In this document: positions 1 to 5,421 of the stretch, one piece after another | Position numbering within the stretch: the stretch's first letter is position 1 | How the letters are laid out: each line of letters starts with the position of its first letter | Assembly (NCBI GenBank): GCA_943328885.2 | Contig: CALQBT020000201.1 | Span: 1 to 5,668, forward strand | Length of the DNA stretch: 5,668 nt | Source of the DNA: Bordetella parapertussis | Lineage (GTDB): Bacteria; Pseudomonadota; Gammaproteobacteria; Burkholderiales; Burkholderiaceae_C | Direction of reading: 5' to 3' | Notes under the pieces: generated by a model | Database searches by the model: none | Told to the model about the DNA's origin: nothing | Seen by the model: the letters and a program-made list of their open reading frames with translations, nothing else | Position numbers and translations under genes: made by a program

Positions 1-2
1 AG

Positions 3-1181
3 CTCAACGCGCTGACGACCGCGGCTGGCGGCCAACTCGTCAACCTGACGAGGGCCCAGGTCGCCGCGATCACGACGAACCAGATCTCCGCGCTGACCAC
101 GACCGTGCTCAACGCGCTGACTTCGACCCAGTTCAAGGCCCTCACAGTCGCTCAGATCGGTGCGCTCACCACGGCCCAGGTACGGGCTCTTGAGACGCAG
201 GACTTGGCGGCGCTGTCCACAGCGCAGATAAGAGCCTTCACCGTAGCCGCTATCCTGGCAATGACGACCACCGAGCTGTGCGCTCTGACCTCCACACAGG
301 TCCGAGCGCTGACCGCGGCCCAAGTCCAAGCGATAACCACCATGGGTAGGAGCATCACGCCTTTGATGCTTGACCTCGACGGCAACGGCGTGCAGACGCT
401 GAGCACGGCCAGTGGTGTGCGCTTCGACATCGGCAACACCGGCTCTAGCCTGTCCACCGGTTGGGTGGCAGCGGGTGACGGCCTGCTGGTGCTCGACCGC
501 AACCTCAACAGCGTGATCGACGACGGCGGTGAGCTGTTCGGCAGCGGCACTTTGCTGCCCGACGGCAGCCATGCCGTCGACGGTTTTGCGGCCTTGGCAA
601 CGCTCGATGCCAACGCTGACGGCGTGGTCAACGCGCGAGATGAAGGCTTCTCATCGCTGGCGGTCTGGATCGACGCCAACAGCGACGGTGTGACACAGGC
701 CGGCGAGTTGAAGGGTCTCGCTGCGCTGGGCATCACGGGCTTGAGCCTGGACGCGGCCCGCACGATCAGCTTCGACAACGGCAACCTGGTCGGTCTGATC
801 AGCCGTTATGACAGCGCCGATGGGTCGACCCACGCGCTGGCCGACGTGTGGTTGGCCACCGCGGCACCGGTGGTGTCCGATATGGCGGCGTCGCTGCAGC
901 GCTTCACTGAGCGCTCAGATGAGTCTCCGGGCATCGCCGGCCCGACACTCAAACCCCGCGAGATCACCGACGGTGCCAGCCCAGCGCTGCTGCCGGCCGA
1001 ACCTGCGGGCAGTTTGGCGGCGCAGCTCTCTGCCTTCGTCGACCTCGGTTCGGCGGCGATCGCACCAGCGCTTGCAGCCATGCCGCCCGGCGGGCGCTGG
1101 ATCAGCGACCTGGCGATGGGTCAGCCGACAGTCTGCCCGGCAGCGATGGATCCACACGCCGGTCGAGGTCCGGGCCGATGA
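3..1181 (+). CDS. C-terminal part of a large octapeptide-repeat, RTX-related calcium-binding protein (5' end outside the window)
   Basis: The frame is open from the window edge with no credible start, so only the last 392 residues of a longer protein are seen. The first ~115 residues are an octapeptide array. After it comes SITPLMLDLDGNG, the usual opening of a domain found near the C-termini of large RTX/hemolysin-related proteins in proteobacteria. Four Asp/Asn-rich loops follow: DLDGNG (372-389), DRNLNSVIDDGGE (495-533), DANADGVVNARDEGF (606-650) and DANSDGVTQAGEL (672-710). The last two match EF-hand/dockerin-like calcium loops (DxNxDG, then an acidic residue). The final ~110 residues are Ala/Pro-rich without a recognisable domain. 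No nonapeptide GGxGxD RTX repeats are visible; they may lie upstream. By analogy the protein is probably secreted or surface-located, but no export signal is seen. The last ~15 residues may be out of frame (see the remnant at 1193-1291). Confidence 0.85.
   Translation, partial: LNALTTAAGGQLVNLTRAQVAAITTNQISALTTTVLNALTSTQFKALTVAQIGALTTAQVRALETQDLAALSTAQIRAFTVAAILAMTTTELCALTSTQVRALTAAQVQAITTMGRSITPLMLDLDGNGVQTLSTASGVRFDIGNTGSSLSTGWVAAGDGLLVLDRNLNSVIDDGGELFGSGTLLPDGSHAVDGFAALATLDANADGVVNARDEGFSSLAVWIDANSDGVTQAGELKGLAALGITGLSLDAARTISFDNGNLVGLISRYDSADGSTHALADVWLATAAPVVSDMAASLQRFTERSDESPGIAGPTLKPREITDGASPALLPAEPAGSLAAQLSAFVDLGSAAIAPALAAMPPGGRWISDLAMGQPTVCPAAMDPHAGRGPGR
42..353 (+). repeat. In-frame 24-bp / octapeptide tandem repeat array
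   Basis: Thirteen consecutive 8-residue units lie in the frame of the large protein, the first and last being degenerate. Examples are AITTNQIS (66-89), ALTSTQFK (114-137), ALTVAQIG (138-161), ALTTAQVR (162-185), ALSTAQIR (210-233), ALTSTQVR (282-305) and ALTAAQVQ (306-329). The consensus is A-L-T-x-x-Q-[VI]-x. Bases 3-41 hold another, irregular unit (ALTTAAGGQLV), so the array continues upstream of the window. Units are diverged in DNA, especially at third codon positions, so selection seems to act on the peptide. The regular Leu and Val/Ile spacing suggests a repetitive helical or solenoid stalk; that structure is inference. Confidence 0.85.
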
Positions 1182-1192
1182 GGAACTTCTAG

Positions 1193-1291
1193 ACAAAGCT
1201 GGCCCCATCAGCGCCGGATGGGGGCCTGCACGAGCCCGACATCCAGAAGCCGCTCTTCGATCAGACCGACACCACGCGGCAGGTCTGGTGA
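1193..1291 (+). pseudogene. Possible out-of-frame coding remnant downstream of the repeat protein
   Basis: After the stop at 1181 a different frame reads PDGGLHEPDIQKPLFDQTD and on to a stop at 1289-1291. Its composition is acidic and polar, not the Arg/Trp/Pro-rich pattern of chance frames in this DNA. Just upstream, in a third frame at about 1150-1215, the sequence reads IHTPVEVRADEELLDKAGP, which also looks protein-like. The two pieces would join through a shift near the G run at 1220-1224. They may be the original C-terminus of the repeat protein after frameshifts, or debris of another gene. There is no start codon or ribosome binding site of its own. I do not recognise the family. Confidence 0.25.
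1201..1226. terminator. Strong hairpin between convergent genes, possible bidirectional terminator
   Basis: GGCCCCATC (1201-1209) pairs with GATGGGGGCC (1217-1226) across a 7-nt loop, with one extra G in the right arm. It lies 19 bp after the stop of the repeat protein and about 105 bp beyond the stop of the convergent transporter gene. No T tract follows on either strand, so intrinsic termination is plausible but not shown. Confidence 0.4.
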
Positions 1292-1331
1292 TGCCGTCAT
1301 CGACCGGCGATGCGGCCCGGTCGCCAGCGGC

Positions 1332-2351
1332 TCAGCGAGGTGCGTCCGACGGCGGCAAGGGCCCGATCCCCTGCGCCATGGCAACGCGGGTGCCCAGCGC
1401 AGGCGCGCGCAGCGCCCAGATGACACCGGCGATCAACAGCAGCACACCGGCGCCGGTCAGCAGCGGCGGCCCATGGCCGCGCAGCAACTGGGCGTAGGCC
1501 AGGGCCGACAAGGTCTCGAACACGATCAACTGGCCCACCAGCGCGGTGGGCAGGCGCTGGCTGGCCTCGTTCCAGCACAGCGTGCCCAACCAACTGGCGA
1601 ACAGGCCGATCGCCAGCATCAGCGCCACAAAAAACGCTGGCCGCGGTCCGAGCGGCATGTCCAGCCCCTGGCCGCTGGCCGAATTCCAGACCCAAAACCC
1701 GCCATAGCCCAGCAGCGCCAGCGGCAGCGTCGCCACACCCTGCGCGGTGGCCCAGGTGCGCGGGCTGCGGTCGGGGTGGTGACGCAGCCAGTCGGCGTTG
1801 CGCATCGGGTACCAGGTCCAGCAAGCCACCGCGCCCAAGGCCAGCAGCGCGCCCTGCGCATGGCGGGCCACATCAGCGCCCGGCAGCGCGCGACCGAGCT
1901 CGGCCTGGTTGACGCAGGCAATGCCTGCAGAGATCAGCAACAGCGAAGGGGCCAGCCTGCGCCAGCGCAAGCTGGGGTCGTGCTGGCCATCGTGGCGACC
2001 CTGCGCGCCGCGATCGCGCAGCCTGCTGCAAACCGCGATCACCACCGGCAGCGTGCCGATGATCATCGTCGGCAGCGGCCCACCGGCATGCTGGATCGCG
2101 CTGGCCAGGAACAGGTAGTAGACGATGTTGCCGACCAGTCCGAGCTTGGCCGCCTCGATCCAGTCGGCCCGGCTGAGCTGGGCCACCCGATCCCGGTCCA
2201 GCCAGGCCAGCGGCAAGGCGATCAGGCCAAACGCCAGGTAGCGGCCGAAAGACTGCAGCGCCGGCGGGTAGTCGGGCAGCAGCAGCGGGCCGATGAACAC
2301 CCCGCCCCACATCAGGCCCGCAGCCAGCGCAAACAAAGTCCCGGTCAACAT
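1332..2351 (-). CDS. EamA/DMT-superfamily inner-membrane transporter
   Basis: The 339-residue product is very hydrophobic, with about ten predicted membrane segments. Rough positions are 4-24, 33-51, 67-87, 92-108, 134-150, 164-181, 203-222, 237-257, 269-289 and 296-314. This is the two-times-five helix plan of EamA/DMT exporters, whose substrates are usually small metabolites or amino acids; this substrate cannot be read from sequence. Typical features are the MWGGVFI motif in helix 1, LPVVIAV at the end of helix 4 and LPTALVGQLIVFET in helix 9. A His/Arg/Asp-rich loop at about 110-131 separates the halves. I chose ATG 2351 because helix 1 begins right after it. A longer reading from GTG 2408 would take its first codons from the intergenic repeat. 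No clear Shine-Dalgarno sequence precedes ATG 2351 (TACCCTCAGCGG), and a small CCGGC-GCA-GCCGG hairpin lies at 2365-2377. Confidence 0.9.
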   Translation of the reverse strand: MLTGTLFALAAGLMWGGVFIGPLLLPDYPPALQSFGRYLAFGLIALPLAWLDRDRVAQLSRADWIEAAKLGLVGNIVYYLFLASAIQHAGGPLPTMIIGTLPVVIAVCSRLRDRGAQGRHDGQHDPSLRWRRLAPSLLLISAGIACVNQAELGRALPGADVARHAQGALLALGAVACWTWYPMRNADWLRHHPDRSPRTWATAQGVATLPLALLGYGGFWVWNSASGQGLDMPLGPRPAFFVALMLAIGLFASWLGTLCWNEASQRLPTALVGQLIVFETLSALAYAQLLRGHGPPLLTGAGVLLLIAGVIWALRAPALGTRVAMAQGIGPLPPSDAPR

Positions 2352-2382
2352 CCGCTGAGGGTAACCGGCGCAGCCGGCTTGG

Positions 2383-2460
2383 CTCTCAAGCAAATGTGGC
2401 TTTGCCACTTTGTTTGACCCCCATGGGGGGCGGCCGGCTTCGGCCGGCCTCGGGGCGCTC
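2383..2460. repeat. Structured intergenic repeat, copy 1 (three consecutive hairpins)
   Basis: This 78-bp block matches 5196-5274 at about 69 of 79 aligned positions in the same orientation. It has three inverted-repeat units. Hairpin 1 (2387-2416) has arms CAAGCAAA and TTTGTTTG, one bulged T, GTGGC pairing GCCAC and loop TTT. Unit 2 is the 12-bp palindrome CCCCCATGGGGG (2418-2429). Hairpin 3 (2432-2449) is GGCCGGC-TTCG-GCCGGCC, a cUUCGg tetraloop if read as plus-strand RNA. The block fills most of the gap between the crotonase and transporter genes. Its right edge provides two bases of the crotonase stop codon (2459-2461). It could act as a REP-like element, an mRNA stabiliser or an attenuator. 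Confidence 0.8.
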
Positions 2461-3295
2461 AGTGCCCGCTGAATTTGGCCTGGCGCTTCTCGACGAAGTG
2501 GGCCACGCCTTCCTTGAAGTCTTCACTGCCAAAGCTGCCCAGCATCTCGTGGTTGCCAACCTCGACCGCCTGGCGCATCGACAACTGGCCGACCGCCCAG
2601 AGCTGACGCTTGATCACCGCCATCGAGCGCGGCGAGACGTTGTCGGCCAGGTCGGTGGCGTAGGCACGCACCGCGGCCATCAGCTCGGCAGCCGGCGTGA
2701 CCTGGTCGACCACACCCATGCGCAGCGCTTCCTCGGCGTCGAACTTGCGCGCCGACATCAGCAGGTCCAGCGAGTTCGACAACCCGGCCACCCTGGGCAG
2801 CGTGTAGCTGATGCCGTGCTCGGCGATCAGGCCGCGGCGCGCGAAGGCCGTGGTGAAGCGGGCCTCGGTCGCGGCGAAACGGCGATCACAGTACAGCGCG
2901 TAGACCAAACCGAGACCGGCGCAGGCGCCGTTGATCGCCGCCAGGATGGGCTTGGGCACCGCCGGAAAATACGAGTGCTGGGTCTGGTAGTCGGGGCTGG
3001 AGCTGGGGTCGAAAGGCGCACCAGCGGCGGCCTCGGCGCTGTTGCCGCCCGCACCTGCGGCGCGGCCCCGGTTGCTGATGGTGTTGAGGTTGTTCATGTC
3101 GGCACCGGCGCAAAAGCCCCGGCCCGCGCCGGTCAGCACGATCACCCGAACGCCGGGGTCGTCGCTGGCCACGCGCATCGCGGCGCGCAGCTCGTCGCCC
3201 ATCGTGCCGGTGTAGGCGTTGAGCCGGTCCGGACGGTTCAGCGTGATGGTCGCGATGCGATCGGCAACGTCGTACAGGATTTCGGTATAGCTCAT
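2459..3295 (-). CDS. Crotonase-fold enzyme, enoyl-CoA hydratase/isomerase family, non-canonical catalytic residues
   Basis: The 278-residue product has the normal length and order of the crotonase family: an N-terminal strand region with ITLNRPDRLNAY (17-28), the oxyanion-hole segment GAGRGFCAGADM (56-67), the second oxyanion segment INGACAGLG (121-129) then CDRRFA, and a C-terminal helical region. The family acts on acyl-CoA thioesters in the cytoplasm. By eye alignment to rat mitochondrial enoyl-CoA hydratase, Glu144 becomes Val131 and Glu164 becomes Phe151. Glu159, in GLIAEHGISYTLPR, aligns instead with the catalytic Asp of dienoyl-CoA isomerase and of 4-chlorobenzoyl-CoA dehalogenase. Simple hydration is therefore doubtful, and an isomerase or other reaction is likelier. 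A Gly/Ala-rich insertion lies at about 75-100. ATG 3295 is chosen because AAGGAG lies 9 nt before it; the longer reading from 3325 would place that site inside the gene. No pathway partner is visible nearby. Confidence 0.9.
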   Translation of the reverse strand: MSYTEILYDVADRIATITLNRPDRLNAYTGTMGDELRAAMRVASDDPGVRVIVLTGAGRGFCAGADMNNLNTISNRGRAAGAGGNSAEAAAGAPFDPSSSPDYQTQHSYFPAVPKPILAAINGACAGLGLVYALYCDRRFAATEARFTTAFARRGLIAEHGISYTLPRVAGLSNSLDLLMSARKFDAEEALRMGVVDQVTPAAELMAAVRAYATDLADNVSPRSMAVIKRQLWAVGQLSMRQAVEVGNHEMLGSFGSEDFKEGVAHFVEKRQAKFSGH

Positions 3296-3304
3296 GATCA
3301 AGGT

Positions 3305-3310
3305 CTCCTT
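3305..3310 (-). promoter_or_regulatory. Ribosome binding site of the crotonase gene
   Basis: AAGGAG on the minus strand lies 9 nt before ATG 3295. It is the best Shine-Dalgarno match among the minus-strand genes here, and it decides the start against the in-frame ATG at 3325, which lies upstream of the site. Confidence 0.8.
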
Positions 3311-3348
3311 GGGTTGGATGGTCATCGCGGCGTGGCAATGGCCAAGAG

Positions 3349-3378
3349 TCTATGAAGTCTCGCGCTGCATCATGCCAA
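3349..3378 (-). promoter_or_regulatory. Weak sigma70-like promoter candidate for the crotonase gene
   Basis: On the minus strand TTGGCA (3378-3373) is followed after 18 nt by CATAGA (3354-3349). The -35 box is good and the -10 box poor (three of six consensus bases). It sits in the 100-bp gap before the crotonase gene, where a promoter would be expected if the gene is not read through from the phosphatase gene. Confidence 0.2.
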
Positions 3379-3395
3379 GCTTCTGCGCCTGGGGC

Positions 3396-3642
3396 TCAAA
3401 GGTCGATGCACAAGATGGTGACGTCGTCGCGCCTGATCTGGCTTCCCTGCCATTGGCGAAGCGATTGCGCCAAGGCCTGGACCGCCTCGCTGGCGCTCGC
3501 GTCGACGGTGTTGGAAAAAACCTGCTGCACCCCTCTGTAGCCATAGGCCCGTGGGTTCTGCGGCCCGCCGATCTGGTCGGTCACGCCGTCGGTGACGAGC
3601 AGCAAGCGGTCGCCCGCGTCATAGCGCAGTTCACAGCCGCTG
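3396..3642 (-). repeat. Duplicated phosphatase 3' segment, copy A
   Basis: This segment matches 5422-5668 at a constant offset of 2026 bp. I count 8 mismatches in 247 bases, and only 5 in the first 241 (3396-3636). Similarity stops exactly at the TGA stop codon (3396-3398): the bases beyond it show no match. The five internal differences give two conservative changes (Ile/Val and Val/Ile) and three silent ones. Confidence 0.95.
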
Positions 3643-5063
3643 GTCCGCGCCAGGGATTCCAGCTTGGCACTGATGCCGCTGCGCGGTGACTCGACCCAAT
3701 GCACAGACTGGCTCTTGCGCCGGTAGACCAGCAAGCCAATCCCGCCCAGTCCGAGTGTGAGCGTCTGGCGCTCGCGGTCGATCTGCAGCAGCAGCAGGTC
3801 GCAGCCGTTGTCGATCGCACCAACCTGATCAGCTGCACCAAAGGATTGGCTCAGCGTCTGCTGAATCGCTGCGAAGTAGTCTTGCGGCGTGCTGCCCAGC
3901 GCTGCCAAACACTGCCGTTCCAGCGCATTGCTGACCAGCATCGCCGTCATCGCGCCGGGAACCCCGTGGCCAGTGCAGTCGATCAACGCGATCGAGATGG
4001 GACCGTCGCTGGCCGCACCCGACATCCACCAGATGTCGCCACCGATGATGTCCTTGGGTTGCCAGTCAATCGCCAGATCGCGAAGCTTGTGCTGCCACTG
4101 CACGGGTTTCGGCAGCTGATTGCGCTGCAACAGCGAGGCATAGCGAATCGATTCCATCGTGTAGCGGTGGCTCTGGGTCAGCTCTTTCAGCGTCTGTGTC
4201 AGCTCCCGCAGCGCTTTTGCGGCGATGGCCTCTTGCTCGAACGCGAGACTCAGCGCCCGCTTGAAAACCTGATCGCGCGCCTGCCAGCGCTCTTGAGCAG
4301 CCAGTTGCTGGTGGGTCTGGCCTGCTGGCATCAAGCTGTATTCAAGTCTATGCCGGCAAACGCTGTATTCGGGGAAATCGAACGACCGGTCAGGGACCTG
4401 GACGAGGCTGAAGTTCACATTGTCTGGCAGCAATAACCGGAGGTGTGAATGGTAGATGCCACGACCAAATGCTTCGTGCGCTACCAAACTAGCGCTGGTC
4501 AGAGCGAGTTCAAAATATCCATCGTCGTCAAACGATTCGATGGTCCACCCGGGTTCATAGCTGTTGCCACGGGTTGACGATTTGCTGCTTGCTCTGATGA
4601 GTTCAGTGAAATTTGAAAGAAATTCAGCCATGGCAGCCCGCAATGCCGGGCCATCCACCGCATCGCGAACCGCGCCGGTGAAGGGAGCCATCGCGAGGAA
4701 CACCGGCAATTCATTGAATGCGGATTGAGCCTCATCGGCAGACGATTCTGATGCTGCATCGCCGAGCTTGAATGAACCAGTCGCCGCCGCGAACTTCCAG
4801 CTTTCGATGCCGAGCCAGAAGATGGCTGCGGTGCCAAATCGGTCGTAAATGGCGCTGTGCACCAATCTGCGCAGCGTGGCTGGGTAGTAGGCTTGAGGGT
4901 CCAGGCTGGTGATGCCATGTGCCATCAACACCGATTCACCCAAGGCCCTGAATTCAGGCAGCGTCGCCACCGCCGAGGCAACGAAGAAGCCCTTGATCTC
5001 GGCGACTGAGTCGGGCGGCGCTTCCGCAGCGGGCTTCATCGGATTGAACTCTTGGTGGGTCAT
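3396..5063 (-). CDS. SpoIIE/PP2C-type serine/threonine phosphatase with a novel-looking N-terminal region
   Basis: The C-terminal part of this 555-residue protein (about 305-555) is a SpoIIE/RsbU/SiaA-type PP2C domain. It opens with SIRYASLLQRNQLP. The metal-site motifs are PKDIIGGDIWW (337-346, Asp343), IDCTGHGVPGAMTAML (361-376, Asp362), TDGVTD (491-496, Asp492) and RRDDVTILCI (544-553, Asp546/Asp547), so the active site looks complete. Such enzymes usually dephosphorylate anti-sigma-antagonist or partner-switch proteins. Residues about 255-305 form a charged helical linker. Residues 20-250 contain FGTAAIFWLGIESWKF and YEPGWTIESFDDDGYFEL; I do not recognise a family and presume a sensory role. 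No signal peptide or membrane segment is seen, so it is probably cytosolic. The start ATG 5063 has AGGGA 9 nt upstream. No kinase, STAS or GGDEF partner lies downstream. The 3' end is duplicated at 5422-5668, and the N-terminal coding part looks less GC-rich than the neighbouring genes. Confidence 0.9.
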   Translation of the reverse strand: MTHQEFNPMKPAAEAPPDSVAEIKGFFVASAVATLPEFRALGESVLMAHGITSLDPQAYYPATLRRLVHSAIYDRFGTAAIFWLGIESWKFAAATGSFKLGDAASESSADEAQSAFNELPVFLAMAPFTGAVRDAVDGPALRAAMAEFLSNFTELIRASSKSSTRGNSYEPGWTIESFDDDGYFELALTSASLVAHEAFGRGIYHSHLRLLLPDNVNFSLVQVPDRSFDFPEYSVCRHRLEYSLMPAGQTHQQLAAQERWQARDQVFKRALSLAFEQEAIAAKALRELTQTLKELTQSHRYTMESIRYASLLQRNQLPKPVQWQHKLRDLAIDWQPKDIIGGDIWWMSGAASDGPISIALIDCTGHGVPGAMTAMLVSNALERQCLAALGSTPQDYFAAIQQTLSQSFGAADQVGAIDNGCDLLLLQIDRERQTLTLGLGGIGLLVYRRKSQSVHWVESPRSGISAKLESLARTSGCELRYDAGDRLLLVTDGVTDQIGGPQNPRAYGYRGVQQVFSNTVDASASEAVQALAQSLRQWQGSQIRRDDVTILCIDL

Positions 5064-5155
5064 GGCTGCGAATCCCTGCGGAATGCCTCTATGTGCCCAA
5101 GGCCACGGCTTGGCAGACCGTCCTTTGGCGGGATCAAGGAGGGCGGCAATGCCAT
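5060..5155 (-). CDS. Doubtful 31-residue leader ORF overlapping the phosphatase start (ATGA)
   Basis: A minus-strand frame from ATG 5155 encodes MALPPSLIPPKDGLPSRGLG and eleven more residues. Its TGA overlaps the phosphatase ATG as ATGA, the arrangement used for translational coupling. The frame stays open further upstream (another ATG at 5176), so it could also be the tail of a decayed gene interrupted by the repeat. A purine-rich AAGGA lies only 1 nt before ATG 5155, too close for normal initiation. I recognise no family. It may be chance. Confidence 0.2.
   Translation of the reverse strand: MALPPSLIPPKDGLPSRGLGHIEAFRRDSQP
5073..5077 (-). promoter_or_regulatory. Ribosome binding site of the full-length phosphatase gene
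   Basis: AGGGA on the minus strand lies 9 nt before ATG 5063, a moderate Shine-Dalgarno match. It supports that start over the internal Met9. Confidence 0.5.
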
Positions 5156-5164
5156 GTCCTTGAG

Positions 5165-5178
5165 CGATGACGTCATCG
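5165..5178. promoter_or_regulatory. 14-bp perfect palindrome, candidate operator
   Basis: CGATGACGTCATCG is a perfect inverted repeat centred about 108 bp upstream of the phosphatase start. It could bind a dimeric regulator with a TGACGTCA-like core. No promoter can be placed next to it, so a role as operator is inference. Confidence 0.3.
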
Positions 5179-5195
5179 ACGCCTGCGACTCGACC

Positions 5196-5274
5196 CTCTC
5201 AAGCCAATGTGGCTTGACCACTTGGCTTGACCACCATGGGGGTGCGGCCGGCTCCAGCCGGCCTCGGGGCACTC
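5196..5274. repeat. Structured intergenic repeat, copy 2 (three consecutive hairpins)
   Basis: This is the second copy of the element at 2383-2460, same orientation, with nine substitutions and one inserted T (5243). Hairpin 1 (5200-5229) has perfect arms CAAGCCAA and TTGGCTTG, the same bulged T, GTGG pairing CCAC and loop CTTGA. Unit 2 has CACC (5232-5235) pairing GGTG (5241-5244). Hairpin 3 (5246-5263) is GGCCGGC-TCCA-GCCGGCC. It lies between the two phosphatase genes, 148 bp beyond the stop of the partial one and 132 bp before the start of the complete one. Confidence 0.8.
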
Positions 5275-5345
5275 GGTATCGATCATGCCTAGCATTGCCG
5301 TTCGGGGGAGCATGAAAACCCTAGCTTGCCAGACCGATTGCCGCG

Positions 5346-5365
5346 AGCCCGTCAAGCTCAGGGCT
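5346..5365. terminator. Small hairpin downstream of the partial phosphatase gene
   Basis: AGCCC (5346-5350) and GGGCT (5361-5365) enclose a 10-nt loop containing CAAGCTCA. On the minus strand it lies 56 bp after the stop of the second phosphatase gene. There is no T tract. It resembles a degenerate form of the CAAGCTCAGGGC-type palindromes common between genes in Burkholderiales, as far as I recall. It could be a weak terminator or simply such a repeat. Confidence 0.25.
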
Positions 5366-5421
5366 TAGCGCTCAAGGCCGGCGAAACAGACGGGGTATTT
5401 CTTGACCGTCAGCCCACTGAG

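Larger units (their letters stand above)
5064..5421. other. 358-bp gap between the two phosphatase genes
   Basis: No convincing gene is seen. From left to right the gap holds the ribosome binding site of the phosphatase gene, a short minus-strand frame ending in an ATGA overlap with that gene, a plus-strand AAGGAGG with ATGs just after it (5136-5156), a 14-bp palindrome, copy 2 of the structured repeat and a small hairpin. Bases 5275-5345 show nothing recognisable. I found no strong promoter for the phosphatase gene, although it should lie here if the gene is transcribed on its own. Confidence 0.6.

Noticed and set aside
3..353. 24-bp periodicity considered as a CRISPR or other non-coding tandem array
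   Set aside because: There are no spacers, the units vary mainly at third codon positions, and the octapeptide is in frame with the downstream domain.
152..784. Minus-strand open frame opposite the repeat protein
   Set aside because: It arises from the periodic repeat and Asp-rich codons read backwards; no family features.
2352..2408. Longer transporter start at GTG 2408
   Set aside because: The added 19 residues are encoded largely by the intergenic repeat and do not extend the membrane helix.
1218..2417. Long plus-strand open frame opposite the transporter gene
   Set aside because: It is Arg/Gln/Ala-rich low-complexity sequence antisense to a clear membrane protein; such frames are common in high-GC DNA.
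2383..2460. Repeat considered as an insertion-sequence end
   Set aside because: No transposase frame or target duplication is visible, and the two copies are in the same orientation with unrelated flanks.
2396..3355. Long plus-strand open frame opposite the crotonase gene
   Set aside because: Antisense shadow (His/Gly/Arg-rich) of a well-supported gene that has its own ribosome binding site.
3699..4436. Plus-strand open frame opposite the phosphatase gene
   Set aside because: Antisense to conserved phosphatase motifs; composition unlike a real protein and no ribosome binding site seen.
3396..5063. Assignment to a SiaABC-type operon
   Set aside because: The phosphatase domain fits that broad class, but no SiaB kinase, SiaC/DUF1987 or diguanylate cyclase gene is visible, and no HAMP or membrane segment is present.
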